This document shows, one piece after another, positions 33,967 to 42,782 of a DNA stretch of 64,000 nt. Under the pieces are notes generated by a model. It was not told where the DNA came from. It saw only the letters and a program-made list of their open reading frames with translations, and made no database searches. The stretch comes from an uncultured Allomuricauda sp. (lineage in GTDB: Bacteria; Bacteroidota; Bacteroidia; Flavobacteriales; Flavobacteriaceae): the NCBI RefSeq assembly GCF_947258355.1, contig NZ_CAMYIC010000062.1:85454-149453 (forward strand). The letters run 5' to 3'. Position 1 is the stretch's first letter. Every line of letters starts with the position of its first letter. The position numbers and the translations under genes are program-made.

Positions 33967-35124
33967 TTACTCTAACCAAGATTTATAATACTTGCCATCA
34001 TCAATTTTGAGAGCATTCTCTGTTACTTGAAGTGGTTTAAAGGTATCGATCATCACTGCGAGTTCTTCCGTTCCCTTTTTACCGATACTTGCTTCATATG
34101 TGCCAGGGTGCGGTCCATGGGGAATACCTGCTGGGTGTAAGGAAATATATCCTGGTCCAATTCCTGTTCGGCTCATAAAATCACCGTCCACGTAGTAAAG
34201 TACCTCATCCGAATCTATATTGGAATGATTGTATGGTGCGGGAATCGCTTTGGGGTGATAATCGTACAATCTTGGACAGAACGAACAAACTACAAAAGCA
34301 CCTGTTTCAAAAGTTTGATGCACTGGTGGCGGTTGGTGTACGCGACCTGTTATCGGTTCAAAATTATGGATGGAAAATCCGTATGGATAGTTGTACCCGT
34401 CCCATCCCACTACATCAAAAGGATGTGTGGCGTAAACAAGTTGGTGCAACATGCCCTGCTTTTTGATTTTCATCAAAAACTCGCCCTTTTCATCAAAAGT
34501 TTCGAGGTCCTGTGGCAATTTATAGTCCCGCTCGCAGAAAGGGGAGTGTTCCAAAAGTTGCCCAAACCAGTTGCGATATCGTTTTGGGGTATAAATGGGG
34601 TGGAAGGATTCGGCATACAATATGCGATTGTCCTCCGTATCAAATTCTATTTGATAGATCATCCCACGGGGAATGATGAGGTAATCCCCATACTCAAAAG
34701 GAATGTTTCCCAAAAAGGTCTTCAACGTTCCCGAACCTTTGTGGATAAATAGCATTTCGTCCGCATCGGCATTTTTGTAAAAATAATCCGTAAGGGATTT
34801 TTTGGGTGCTGCCAGTCCCACATGAACATCATTGTTGACCAATAGTGGTTCTCGAGCCTCCAAGAAGTCATCTTTTGGGGCTACATCAAAACCGATGAAT
34901 TTTCTACTGGCAATGTTTTTTTCAACTGCAATTTTTGGACTCACGTCCAAGGCTTTTCCAATTTCCTTGACTTGTGTGGGTCTATGTACATGATAGGAAA
35001 GTGAAGACATTCCATCAAAACCGATAGTACCAAAAAGCTGCTCGTAATAGAGACCGCCATTGGATTTCTCGAATTGGGTATGCCGTTTTTGTGGAATTTT
35101 CCCGAGTTTATGATAGATAGGCAT
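33967..35124 (-). CDS. hmgA: Homogentisate 1,2-dioxygenase
   Basis: A 385-residue cupin-type iron dioxygenase that opens the ring of homogentisate to maleylacetoacetate. The Bacteroidota form is shorter than the 430-440 residues of the human type. Visible are MLFIHKGSGTLKTFLG, GDYLIIPRGMIYQIE (first cupin half), and ICSFCPRLYDYHPKAI-type sequence with PYNHSNIDSDEVLYYVDG and SLHPAGIPHGPHPG, where histidines and a glutamate bind iron. The upstream gap to hppD holds a perfect hairpin. Maleylacetoacetate isomerase is not in the window. Confidence 0.92.
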   Translation of the reverse strand: MPIYHKLGKIPQKRHTQFEKSNGGLYYEQLFGTIGFDGMSSLSYHVHRPTQVKEIGKALDVSPKIAVEKNIASRKFIGFDVAPKDDFLEAREPLLVNNDVHVGLAAPKKSLTDYFYKNADADEMLFIHKGSGTLKTFLGNIPFEYGDYLIIPRGMIYQIEFDTEDNRILYAESFHPIYTPKRYRNWFGQLLEHSPFCERDYKLPQDLETFDEKGEFLMKIKKQGMLHQLVYATHPFDVVGWDGYNYPYGFSIHNFEPITGRVHQPPPVHQTFETGAFVVCSFCPRLYDYHPKAIPAPYNHSNIDSDEVLYYVDGDFMSRTGIGPGYISLHPAGIPHGPHPGTYEASIGKKGTEELAVMIDTFKPLQVTENALKIDDGKYYKSWLE

Positions 35125-35150
35125 TGCTTAAGTTTTAAGTCAAAAATTAT

Positions 35151-35182
35151 AAGTATTGGGTACGGATTCGTACCCAATACTT
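35151..35182. terminator. Perfect 14-bp hairpin between hppD and hmgA
   Basis: AAGTATTGGGTACG, loop GATT, CGTACCCAATACTT. On the minus strand it is followed by ATAATTTTTG, so it may be an intrinsic (partial) terminator or an mRNA-end protector after hppD. Confidence 0.65.
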
Positions 35183-35203
35183 AACACTCTGAAGTTACAA
35201 TTT

Positions 35204-36337
35204 TTAGTGCAATGTGCCACGAAGCTCTTGCTCACGCTCTATGGCCTCGAACAACGCTTTAAAGTTTCCTTTTCCAAACGATTGTGCACCTTTTCTTTGG
35301 ATGATTTCGAAGAACATCGTTGGTCTGGGTTCCACAGGCTTCGTAAAGATTTGCAACAAATAGCCTTCATCGTCACGGTCCACCAAAATGCCCAATTCTT
35401 TCAATGGAGCAATGTCCTCGTCAATTTCACCAACACGATCGGTAACCGCATCATAATACGTGGCGGGTACTCTCAAGAATTCTACTCCACGACTTCTAAG
35501 ATCACGAACGGTTTGGATAATATCGTCTGTGGCCACAGCGATGTGTTGTACACCTTCATCTTCATAAAAATCCAAGTATTCCTCCACTTGTGATTTTTTC
35601 TGACCTTCGGCCGGTTCGTTTATCGGAAATTTTATTCTTCCATTTCCGTTGCTCATTACCTTGCTCATCAAGGCAGTGTACTCGGTGGAAATATCCTTGT
35701 CGTCAAAAGAAAGAATGTTTTTAAAGCCCAATACATCTTCGTAAAATTTCACCCAGTGGTTCATCTTGTTCCATCCTACGTTGCCTACCATATGGTCCAC
35801 GAATTTTAGTCCTGTGGGTTCAGGGTTGTAATCGGGTGTTTCCCATTTTTTGAAACCTGGTAAGAAAGTTCCATTGTAATCTTTGCGTTCCACAAAGATA
35901 TGTACGGTCTCACCGTAGGTATAAATTCCGGCACGGACCACCTTGCCATCTTTATCTTCCTCAACTCGAGGTTCCATATAAGATGTGGCACCACGTTCCA
36001 TGGCGTTGTTGTAAGCTATGGTTGCATCGTCGACCCATAGGGCAACAACTTTGACACCATCACCATGCTTATCGATGTGTTTGCCGATTTCGGTACCACT
36101 TTTAAGTGGGGAAGTAAGGACTAATCGGATTTTATCCTGAACCACAACATAGCTTTCACGGTCCTTAAGTCCGGTTTCCAGACCTGCTTGAGCATAGGAT
36201 TGAAATCCAAAAGCTGATTTATAGTAATGTGCCGCTTGTTTGGAATTGCCCACATATAATTCTACATAGTCGGTCCCATTTATGGGCATAAAATCTTCGG
36301 AAGTATTTGCGTTTTTTGGAAGTGTTGATGTCTCCAT
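35204..36337 (-). CDS. hppD: 4-hydroxyphenylpyruvate dioxygenase
   Basis: A 377-residue non-haem iron enzyme converting 4-hydroxyphenylpyruvate to homogentisate. Two vicinal-oxygen-chelate domains are visible: the N-terminal one (YVELYVGNSKQAAHYYKSAF) and the catalytic one with the iron ligands in FVDHMVGNV (His), GVQHIAVATDDI (His) and TMFFEIIQRKG (Glu). The C-terminal helix QSFGKGNFKALFEAIEREQ is typical. It is the first gene of the cluster, divergent from a MarR regulator, with its -7 element about 50 bp upstream. Confidence 0.96.
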   Translation of the reverse strand: METSTLPKNANTSEDFMPINGTDYVELYVGNSKQAAHYYKSAFGFQSYAQAGLETGLKDRESYVVVQDKIRLVLTSPLKSGTEIGKHIDKHGDGVKVVALWVDDATIAYNNAMERGATSYMEPRVEEDKDGKVVRAGIYTYGETVHIFVERKDYNGTFLPGFKKWETPDYNPEPTGLKFVDHMVGNVGWNKMNHWVKFYEDVLGFKNILSFDDKDISTEYTALMSKVMSNGNGRIKFPINEPAEGQKKSQVEEYLDFYEDEGVQHIAVATDDIIQTVRDLRSRGVEFLRVPATYYDAVTDRVGEIDEDIAPLKELGILVDRDDEGYLLQIFTKPVEPRPTMFFEIIQRKGAQSFGKGNFKALFEAIEREQELRGTLH

Positions 36338-36385
36338 GATTTATTCTGTTTTTTATTGTTCAGTTCTATTTTGTTGCATCAACAA

Positions 36386-36393
36386 CAAAAATA
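36386..36393 (-). promoter_or_regulatory. -7 promoter element TATTTTTG for hppD
   Basis: Exact TAnnTTTG on the minus strand, 48 bp before the hppD ATG and 30 bp downstream of the palindrome at 36424. No clean -33 element. Confidence 0.5.
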
Positions 36394-36423
36394 ATAATTT
36401 TGAGATACGAAAACGATTTTGCC

Positions 36424-36439
36424 AACTCAAATTTGAGTT
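36424..36439. promoter_or_regulatory. Perfect palindrome, candidate MarR operator
   Basis: AACTCAAATTTGAGTT is a perfect 16-bp inverted repeat in the 178-bp gap between hppD and marR. Size and symmetry suit a MarR-family dimer. It lies just upstream of the hppD -7 element and about 50 bp before that of marR, so bound protein could control both. Confidence 0.6.
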
Positions 36440-36489
36440 AAAATTTAAGTAGTGGTGTATTCATTTCTACCTTACAAAATCGGAATCCC

Positions 36490-36497
36490 TATTTTTG
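36490..36497 (+). promoter_or_regulatory. -7 promoter element TATTTTTG for marR
   Basis: Exact TAnnTTTG match 18 bp before the ATG at 36516. Confidence 0.5.
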
Positions 36498-36515
36498 TGG
36501 CTATTCTTAAAGCAA

Positions 36516-36962
36516 ATGCTCAACCGTATCGACGAAATACAGGGTATGGGGTTCCACTTGGATTTGGTGCTCCGAAAGATTCAAAAAGCCTATTTGCGCA
36601 AGTTTGATGAGCTTGGTGTGGATACGACCATTGAGCAATGGGTGATTCTTTACCAAATCCATCAATTGGGGGAGAATGCCAGTCAGCGGGATATTGTGAA
36701 TGAGAACTTTCGTAACCGGGCCACTACCTCAAGGGTTATTGGAGGGTTGGAGCGCAAAGGCTGGATATCCAAGACCCGTTTTGATGGCGACCAAAAGCGT
36801 TTTAAATTGGAATTGACCCCGAAGGGTCAGGAGATATTGGATATTACCCTTCCCAGTGCCCTGGCTTTGAGAAAACTAGCAATTAAAGACGTTGACGACT
36901 CCGAATTCGAAACCTTTTTAAAAGTTTTGGATAAAATTGGGAAGAACTACGAGGAGAACTAG
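36516..36962 (+). CDS. MarR family transcriptional regulator
   Basis: A 148-residue winged-helix regulator. The N-terminal helices (MGFHLDLVLRKIQKAYLRKF) make the dimer; the recognition part is ENASQRDIVNENFRNRATTSRVIGGLERKGW, then the wing FDGDQKRFKLELTPKGQEI with the conserved D-x-R-like turn. The ATG at 36516 is chosen over a TTG at 36495, which would overlap the -7 element. Divergent placement next to hppD and the palindrome between them suggest it controls tyrosine degradation, probably by responding to a pathway acid; this is inference. It overlaps the end of the TauE gene by four bases. Confidence 0.85.
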   Translation: MLNRIDEIQGMGFHLDLVLRKIQKAYLRKFDELGVDTTIEQWVILYQIHQLGENASQRDIVNENFRNRATTSRVIGGLERKGWISKTRFDGDQKRFKLELTPKGQEILDITLPSALALRKLAIKDVDDSEFETFLKVLDKIGKNYEEN

Positions 36963-37696
36963 CCCAAATGGTCAAATCCCAACTTGGTAATGGTGGCCAA
37001 TCCTATCAACAAAATTAATATCAAACTAATTTTCCTGAATTTGTCCTGCGGGATGTAATGTAGTATTCTTTTCCCTAAATAAGTACCCACTAAACCAATC
37101 GCAAATAAGAAAGGTAGATAGGTCAGCTCTTGTTTTCCGATATATCCATTTTCGTAGTATACAAAGGTTCGCGAAAAATCAATTAGAAAATCAATAAAGG
37201 CAGAGGTGGCAATGAACGCACTTTTTTCCAAGTTAAATGCAGCCATGGTTAACCCCCGGATAGCACCACCTGTTCCTAAAAGCCCAGCAGAGAAACCCGA
37301 TAGTGCCCCTCCGATAATGGAGTTTCTTTTATTGGGAAGTACAATGATTTCAGTTTTAATCAAAAAAAGTAGACTAAAGACAACCAGGAATATACCCAAT
37401 ACAATTTCCAATGCACCGCTATCCACAATTTTGGATAGAAAACCACCGACAATAACAAAAATTACGGAAGGAACACCGATGTAAAGCAGTAGTTTCTTAT
37501 CCAATCCTTTTTTGAAGAGAAAAATTTTGCTGACGTTGCTGGATAGATGAAAGATGGCCGTCATGCCGAGAACCGAGTAAAAATCAAAATAAAAATTTCC
37601 AAGCGGCACAAAAAATACGGAGGAACCAAAACCTCCAATGGTGCCAACGATTTCAGCTACCAAAGCCAATATGAGAAAAATGTAGCTTATTTTCAT
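36959..37696 (-). CDS. TauE/SafE family permease
   Basis: A 245-residue protein with seven or eight hydrophobic helices in two similar halves. LVAEIVGTIGGFGSSVFFVPLG near the start and GALSGFSAGLLGTGGAIRGL in the middle are the repeated glycine-rich motifs of the family (sulfite, sulfonate or other anion exporters). The substrate is unknown and no sulphur gene lies nearby. It converges with marR. Confidence 0.85.
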   Translation of the reverse strand: MKISYIFLILALVAEIVGTIGGFGSSVFFVPLGNFYFDFYSVLGMTAIFHLSSNVSKIFLFKKGLDKKLLLYIGVPSVIFVIVGGFLSKIVDSGALEIVLGIFLVVFSLLFLIKTEIIVLPNKRNSIIGGALSGFSAGLLGTGGAIRGLTMAAFNLEKSAFIATSAFIDFLIDFSRTFVYYENGYIGKQELTYLPFLFAIGLVGTYLGKRILHYIPQDKFRKISLILILLIGLATITKLGFDHLG

Positions 37697-37753
37697 GACT
37701 TAACGATTCCTAGAAAAAGAAAGGTACTCTTTTAATGTTATTTATTTCCTGAT

Positions 37754-39586
37754 TTATTCCCAAGTATCATAAAATGCTTTAAGTACCCAAAAGGCTTTTT
37801 TCTTTTTACCATCTTCCGATATCAACCCTTTTCGGTTGTAATCGTCCTGTATATGGGGCAATGGTCTTCGAGGTGATCTAAAATCCACCAAAATCCATGG
37901 GGACATACCTTTTAACTGGTCAATTTTCTGCAACATTGCCAACGTTTCTTGATACAGATATTCCTGATATTCCTCGGTCCATCGCGTGTTTTTATCTCCA
38001 TGTAGTCCCTGCTTGGCACCTGCCCCGAACTCAGAAACTATAATAGGCTTGTTTTGGGAAATCTCCCATTGTGTAATTCTTGCCTGATCTGGGGTGCCGC
38101 CATACCAACCTATATATTGGTTAAAACTGAGTACATCCACCAATTTGGCCATTGGGTCATCAATATGTTTGATGTTTGGGTTGTTTGGTTCACTGCTTTG
38201 TTCCAATGCTGCACTGATCAACCGTGTGGGGTCGATTTTTTTTGCTTTTTTGATAAGTTTGGTCAAGAAGGTATTTCTTGCGTCGCTTACAGGGGTTTCG
38301 TTGGCCATGGACCAGATAATCACAGCAGCACGATTTTTATCCCTTTGAATTATTTCCGATAATTGGTTTCTGGCATTGTTGTAGGTATCCGGGTTGTTCC
38401 ATTGAATGGTCCAATAGACTGGATTTTCCTCCCAGACCAATATTCCCATTTCGTCTGCCAGCCTTATAATATGCTCATTGTGGGGATAGTGGGAGAGCCG
38501 AACGTAGTTCCCGCCCATTTCCTTTATCCAGCCTAAAACTTTCTCGGCATCCTCCCTAGAGTTCGCTCTTGCTTTGGTAATCGGGCTTTCTTCGTGCAGA
38601 CTAATGCCTTTTAGTATTATGGGTTCCCCATTCAAAAGGATGTCATCCTCTTGCGTAGTGATGGTTCGGAATCCAATTTGATCGGTCAGTTGTTCTTCAC
38701 TTGTTGAAAAAGACACTTCATAGCGTTTAGGATTTTCGGGTGACCAGTAGTCGATTTTTCTGGATTTGATTTCAAAAGTGCCCTTTCCTAGAGCATTTGT
38801 TGTCAACTTCTTTGTGATGCCCAATCCAGGGATTTCTACAGTAATTTCACGAGCAGCATTGGCTCCGCCTTTTAGATTGATCTCTCCTTTGATAATATGG
38901 TTGTCCTTGGTATCCAAATACATAAAATAATCTTGGATGTAGGTTGATGGGGTTTCAATGAGTTTTACATCCCGTGTAATGCCGCCATAGTTCCACCAAT
39001 CCGTGTTAAGGGTGGGGACACCCTCTTTGGATCGCTTATTGTCTACCTTAAAAATGATAAAGTTGTCCTTTTCCTTTAATAGATGGGTCACTTCAAAATT
39101 AAAAGGGGTGAATCCCCCTAGGTGGGTACCCAATTTTTTACCATTTAAATACGCTTCGGTCTTGTAATTGGCAGCTCCTACATATAAAAATACCTTGTTG
39201 CTATCTTCAGTTTTGGAATAATCAAAAGATTTCTTGTACCAAATCGTGCCTTCGTAATAATAGAGTTTCTCTTTTTGTGTGTTCCAATCCCCTGGAACTT
39301 GCAAGGTACCGGATTCATCAAAATTATATTCAATCAAATCAGAAGGACGCTGTGCCTTTGTATTGGTAAAATACGCATTGGGCGAAGGCTGTTCTTGTTG
39401 GTCAAACGGTTGGTAACGATAATTGTAATATCCATTTTCGTATGGGTCTACAATATAATGCCATACTCCATTGAGAGAAGTGGTTTTTCGGTTAAAGGTA
39501 TTGATCAGTAAGGCATCGGGTTCTTGCGACCAGATATGCATATTGCAGCCCAGCATAAATACCAGTCCTAAAACAAAGTTTTTCAT
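37754..39586 (-). CDS. Secreted glycoside hydrolase family 2 enzyme
   Basis: A 610-residue exo-glycosidase with signal peptide (residues 1-20, ending in IWSQ). It has the GH2 order: jelly-roll sugar-binding domain (about 35-215), immunoglobulin-like domain (216-310) and TIM barrel (311-610). The acid/base glutamate is E430 in IIWSMANETP; the nucleophile is E519 in IVSEFGAG. The pattern is closest to beta-glucuronidase/beta-galactosidase; the substrate is not certain. It acts in the periplasm or outside the cell. No SusC/SusD pair is near, so it is not part of a classical utilisation locus. Confidence 0.9.
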   Translation of the reverse strand: MKNFVLGLVFMLGCNMHIWSQEPDALLINTFNRKTTSLNGVWHYIVDPYENGYYNYRYQPFDQQEQPSPNAYFTNTKAQRPSDLIEYNFDESGTLQVPGDWNTQKEKLYYYEGTIWYKKSFDYSKTEDSNKVFLYVGAANYKTEAYLNGKKLGTHLGGFTPFNFEVTHLLKEKDNFIIFKVDNKRSKEGVPTLNTDWWNYGGITRDVKLIETPSTYIQDYFMYLDTKDNHIIKGEINLKGGANAAREITVEIPGLGITKKLTTNALGKGTFEIKSRKIDYWSPENPKRYEVSFSTSEEQLTDQIGFRTITTQEDDILLNGEPIILKGISLHEESPITKARANSREDAEKVLGWIKEMGGNYVRLSHYPHNEHIIRLADEMGILVWEENPVYWTIQWNNPDTYNNARNQLSEIIQRDKNRAAVIIWSMANETPVSDARNTFLTKLIKKAKKIDPTRLISAALEQSSEPNNPNIKHIDDPMAKLVDVLSFNQYIGWYGGTPDQARITQWEISQNKPIIVSEFGAGAKQGLHGDKNTRWTEEYQEYLYQETLAMLQKIDQLKGMSPWILVDFRSPRRPLPHIQDDYNRKGLISEDGKKKKAFWVLKAFYDTWE

Positions 39587-39762
39587 GTGCCAGTGTTGGA
39601 GTTCTAAAGATAGGAAACTTGTTATTTATGTCATTTTACCCTAATAAAATCTTAAAATGCGGATTTTGTGTTAATTGAGCATATAAACTGGACAATCTAT
39701 TGGAAGTCGGGGCAATAAAACCACCTCAACTTTGTACCCGTATAATTTAATATACAATAGCT

Positions 39763-40326
39763 ATGAAAACAACGAATTTTTATCCAACAATGTGGTCAAC
39801 AGTTCCATATATACCAAGTGTAATGACAGCGAAGTATGCTGCTGAAACCCATGGAACCGAGTTGATTTTGAAAAATGAGGCCGCAACGGCACTCCATGTT
39901 TCAGAAATGTCCCTTAACATTACCAAGTTCTCGGCAATCGATGAGCATGGCAATGAGCACTTTATTATAGATTTTCCCGGTCAGAATCCGGTTACCCTAA
40001 AAGGAATTGCCTCAGGTAACTTTATACGTTCCAAAAGTGTACTTTCCTTGCCCGAAGGCAACTACAAAGCTTTACGCTTTTACACAGCGGGTTGGGGCAA
40101 CCAATTTATTTACCGGGATGGGGTGGCCGAATCGGCCAATTCGTTCAACCGTTTGGATTTTCAGATTGAAAATGGCTTTATGGTGGAAAAAGGCAACGCC
40201 CCTGAAGTTAAATTGTGGTTTGACTTTTCTCCCTACCAGTGGAAGCGACACTTTAAACCGCTTACGGATTTGTTTATGGGGAGCAAAAGTCAAAAACCAC
40301 GATTGGCCAATAGTCTTGGCAATTGA
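39763..40326 (+). CDS. Hypothetical protein, 187 residues
   Basis: A soluble protein without signal peptide, rich in strand-like segments (GTELILKNEAATALHVSEM, LPEGNYKALRFYTAGWG). The middle, with its turn sequence LPEGNYKALRF, recalls beta-sandwich domains, but I do not recognise a family. It ends in a basic tail (GSKSQKPRLANSLGN). It stands alone between the GH2 and thioredoxin genes, followed by a terminator. The preceding 176 bp contain no exact promoter motif that I can see. Confidence 0.65.
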   Translation: MKTTNFYPTMWSTVPYIPSVMTAKYAAETHGTELILKNEAATALHVSEMSLNITKFSAIDEHGNEHFIIDFPGQNPVTLKGIASGNFIRSKSVLSLPEGNYKALRFYTAGWGNQFIYRDGVAESANSFNRLDFQIENGFMVEKGNAPEVKLWFDFSPYQWKRHFKPLTDLFMGSKSQKPRLANSLGN

Positions 40327-40348
40327 TTTTAAGCTATGAAAAGGAATG

Positions 40349-40376
40349 AAAAAGGCACCGATTGGGTGCCTTTTTT
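40349..40376. terminator. Bidirectional terminator hairpin
   Basis: AAAAAGGCACC, loop GATTG, GGTGCCTTTTTT: an 11-bp stem with T-run on both strands, between the converging hypothetical and thioredoxin genes. Confidence 0.85.
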
Positions 40377-40392
40377 AATTTTAAAAAGTTTG

Positions 40393-40662
40393 TTATTCCC
40401 CACTAAGCCGCTTCAATTTATCCAATACCTCATATACCGAAAAGCTTCGGGCAAAGCGATACATTTCCTTGTTGTCTGCTTTAATAATGACAACCGGCAA
40501 AGTAAATACCATGGATTGTCCCGTAAACTCCACTTCTTCTTCCACATCAACTACCCGAATATTTACTTTTGGATAGTTTTCCTGCACTGCCTCGAGCAAT
40601 TTTGGCTTCAATACTTTGCAGACCCCACAGTTTTTACCGGTAAAATAAATGAGTTGAATCAT
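40393..40662 (-). CDS. Small thioredoxin-family protein
   Basis: An 89-residue thioredoxin fold with the redox pair C12-G-V-C15 in FTGKNCGVCKVLKP and the cis-proline in FTLPVVII. It lacks a signal peptide. The active site differs from CGPC, so its redox potential probably differs from that of thioredoxin 1. It lies nine bases after the NIPSNAP lipoprotein gene, with which it seems to be co-transcribed. Confidence 0.85.
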   Translation of the reverse strand: MIQLIYFTGKNCGVCKVLKPKLLEAVQENYPKVNIRVVDVEEEVEFTGQSMVFTLPVVIIKADNKEMYRFARSFSVYEVLDKLKRLSGE

Positions 40663-40671
40663 TTAAATAGT

Positions 40672-41499
40672 TTAATAATCCGAATACTCGGTTGGGTATA
40701 AAAACCACATGTCGATATGGGACATATTGTTTTCGTATTTGGGCATGGCAATGAGTTCTTTCCATTCAGGCGAATTTACGAAAGCATCCCAGTGCTCATT
40801 TCTGGTATCCATATCGGCATGGGTGGTCATGTACATTAGGTTGGGCATGTTAGCGCCAGAAATTACCTCGCCATAAAATACAGCTTGGAAGTCCAAACGG
40901 TCAAATAGCGGGATTTCGCCACCGGCATTGAACATATCCACTTTATTGCGATAATATTTTTCCGTTGAAGACTCGTAGCTACGCAGTTCGTACACCCGTT
41001 CCGATTTTGGGCTGTCCAAATCGGGGGTTTCCATTTGTGGCATATCGGGGAAGGCCTGCAATAAAATGGATTGGATGCGATCGTATGGAGGGTTGTCATA
41101 ATTCGCATCGATATAAGCGGAACCGGCCGCAGTGTATGTTGAATCTTTTAAAAGCTTGGTGTCCAGTTCTTGGAATTGCTCTAAACTATCAAAAGGTAGT
41201 AGAACAAAGGTTTTTTGGACCGTATCGGTTTCCGAGGGTCTTGATTTGAACACCCCGACTTTGTCGATACCCTGTTTTTTTACAGCGGGCATAAAGGCAT
41301 TCTTGAGATATGCATCCACTGTGGCTACCTGCTCTTCGGAGCTCATGGAGTAGATTTTAAGTTGGTAAAATTCCCTCTGATCATTTGCGGACTCAATTGT
41401 TTCAGTTGTTTCGGTGGTTGCCTTTGTTTCCGGGTTTGGATTGCCGCAGCTTGCTATGGCCAGTGCGACCAAAAGCATTGTTAGTTTGATAATTTTCAT
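40672..41499 (-). CDS. NIPSNAP-domain lipoprotein
   Basis: A 275-residue protein with lipoprotein signal (LLVALAIASCGN, lipidated cysteine in ASC). Two NIPSNAP-type ferredoxin-like domains follow: the first begins REFYQLKIYSMSSEEQ, the second RVYELRSYESSTEKYYRNKV, with the typical ending WKELIAMPKYENNMSHIDMWFLYPT. Function of the family is unclear. It is anchored in the periplasm or outer membrane. The threonine-rich stretch after the cysteine is a linker. The small thioredoxin gene follows directly. Confidence 0.82.
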   Translation of the reverse strand: MKIIKLTMLLVALAIASCGNPNPETKATTETTETIESANDQREFYQLKIYSMSSEEQVATVDAYLKNAFMPAVKKQGIDKVGVFKSRPSETDTVQKTFVLLPFDSLEQFQELDTKLLKDSTYTAAGSAYIDANYDNPPYDRIQSILLQAFPDMPQMETPDLDSPKSERVYELRSYESSTEKYYRNKVDMFNAGGEIPLFDRLDFQAVFYGEVISGANMPNLMYMTTHADMDTRNEHWDAFVNSPEWKELIAMPKYENNMSHIDMWFLYPTEYSDY

Positions 41500-41593
41500 T
41501 TTGTGCAGTTGAATTTGATGTGGGTTATCGAGGTTGATTAAAAAAAAGACGTTACAAGATACGGATTTAAATAGTCCCCCTTGGTATCCCTTA

Positions 41594-42772
41594 TCAATTG
41601 GTTCTCTTTTGTTTTGAAGCTAAAGCCATCAGTCCCAAAATAGGCCCCAAGGCTAAAATCATATACACGGTGTTGGAGTTGGTCCAGGTGCGCATTTCAT
41701 TAAGCAATTGTATACTGATTATAGTGATGGCAAATCCGATACAATTCACAATGGTCAGTGCTGTTCCCTTTATTTCGGCTGAGGCATTCTGTGCCACCAA
41801 GGTGGAAAACAGTGGCGAATCCGCAATAACCACCATTCCCCAAAAAATTAGGAAAGCAACAAAGCCTACCTCGGATTCCTGAGCAAATAGAAAAGGGGAA
41901 ATCAAACAGCAAGCGCAGGATAATAGGAGTGACAAAAAAGCCACTTTTTTTGTCCCAGCTGATTGGGCTAAATAACCTCCCAAAACACAGGCCAAACCAC
42001 CCAGCGCAATGATCAAAAAGGACAATAGCGGAATGTTGAATGTTGTTGCCGGGTGGATTAACTCATAGGTCTGCAATATGATGGGGACAAAGGCCCAAAA
42101 TGTGTAGAGTTCCCACATGTGCCCAAAATACCCGAAGGCCGCCGAACGAAAGTTGTTGTTCTGGAACACTTTTAAAAAGCCCGATAGTTGTAATTGTTGA
42201 CTTTGTTTACGGAATGGGCCATCGGGGACCAGACCTACCATAAGCAGACCGCCCATAACGGCCAAGCAGGAGGTGGCCATCAAAACGGCTTTCCAAGAAA
42301 ACGTGTGGGTCATTTCTTTTAATAAATGGGGAAATGCGGTGCCGACCACCAATGCTCCCACCAAATATCCCAGAGACTTGCCAAGACCTTTTTCAAAATA
42401 ATCTGCGGCAATCTTCATGCCTACGGGATAGATGCCTGCGAGAAAAAAACCTGTAAAAAACCGAAAGGAAAGAAGGCTGACTAGGCTGTTGCCTTCCCAA
42501 ACCACTCCTAAATTGAACAATGCACCCAAAACGGCACACCAAAAAAATACTTTGGAAGGTGAAAACCGATCGGCAATGGATAAAATGGCAAAGACCAAAG
42601 TGCCGATGATAAAACCAAACTGCACTGCCGAGGTCAAATGCCCCACGGCACTCTCACTCAACCCAAAAGTGGAAACCAAGTTGGGCATCACCCCATTGCC
42701 GGCAAACCAAAGTGAGGTGCAGCAAAACTGCGACAACACGATGATGGGGAGGATGAGTTTGGAGGGTTTCAT
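41594..42772 (-). CDS. Major facilitator superfamily transporter
   Basis: A 392-residue protein with twelve hydrophobic segments. LPIIVLSQFCCTSLWFAGNGVMPNLV at the start and FRFFTGFFLAGIYPVGMKIAADYF in helices 4-5 show an MFS fold of the nitrate/cyanate-like type; the substrate is not apparent. The ATG at 42772 is taken, ten bases after the polA stop; the longer frame would lie inside polA. It is probably transcribed with polA. Confidence 0.82.
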   Translation of the reverse strand: MKPSKLILPIIVLSQFCCTSLWFAGNGVMPNLVSTFGLSESAVGHLTSAVQFGFIIGTLVFAILSIADRFSPSKVFFWCAVLGALFNLGVVWEGNSLVSLLSFRFFTGFFLAGIYPVGMKIAADYFEKGLGKSLGYLVGALVVGTAFPHLLKEMTHTFSWKAVLMATSCLAVMGGLLMVGLVPDGPFRKQSQQLQLSGFLKVFQNNNFRSAAFGYFGHMWELYTFWAFVPIILQTYELIHPATTFNIPLLSFLIIALGGLACVLGGYLAQSAGTKKVAFLSLLLSCACCLISPFLFAQESEVGFVAFLIFWGMVVIADSPLFSTLVAQNASAEIKGTALTIVNCIGFAITIISIQLLNEMRTWTNSNTVYMILALGPILGLMALASKQKRTN

Positions 42773-42782
42773 TAAGGATTCT

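Noticed and set aside
37754..39586. Polysaccharide utilisation locus around the GH2 enzyme
   Set aside because: No SusC/SusD pair, no other glycosidase and no hybrid regulator within the window next to it.
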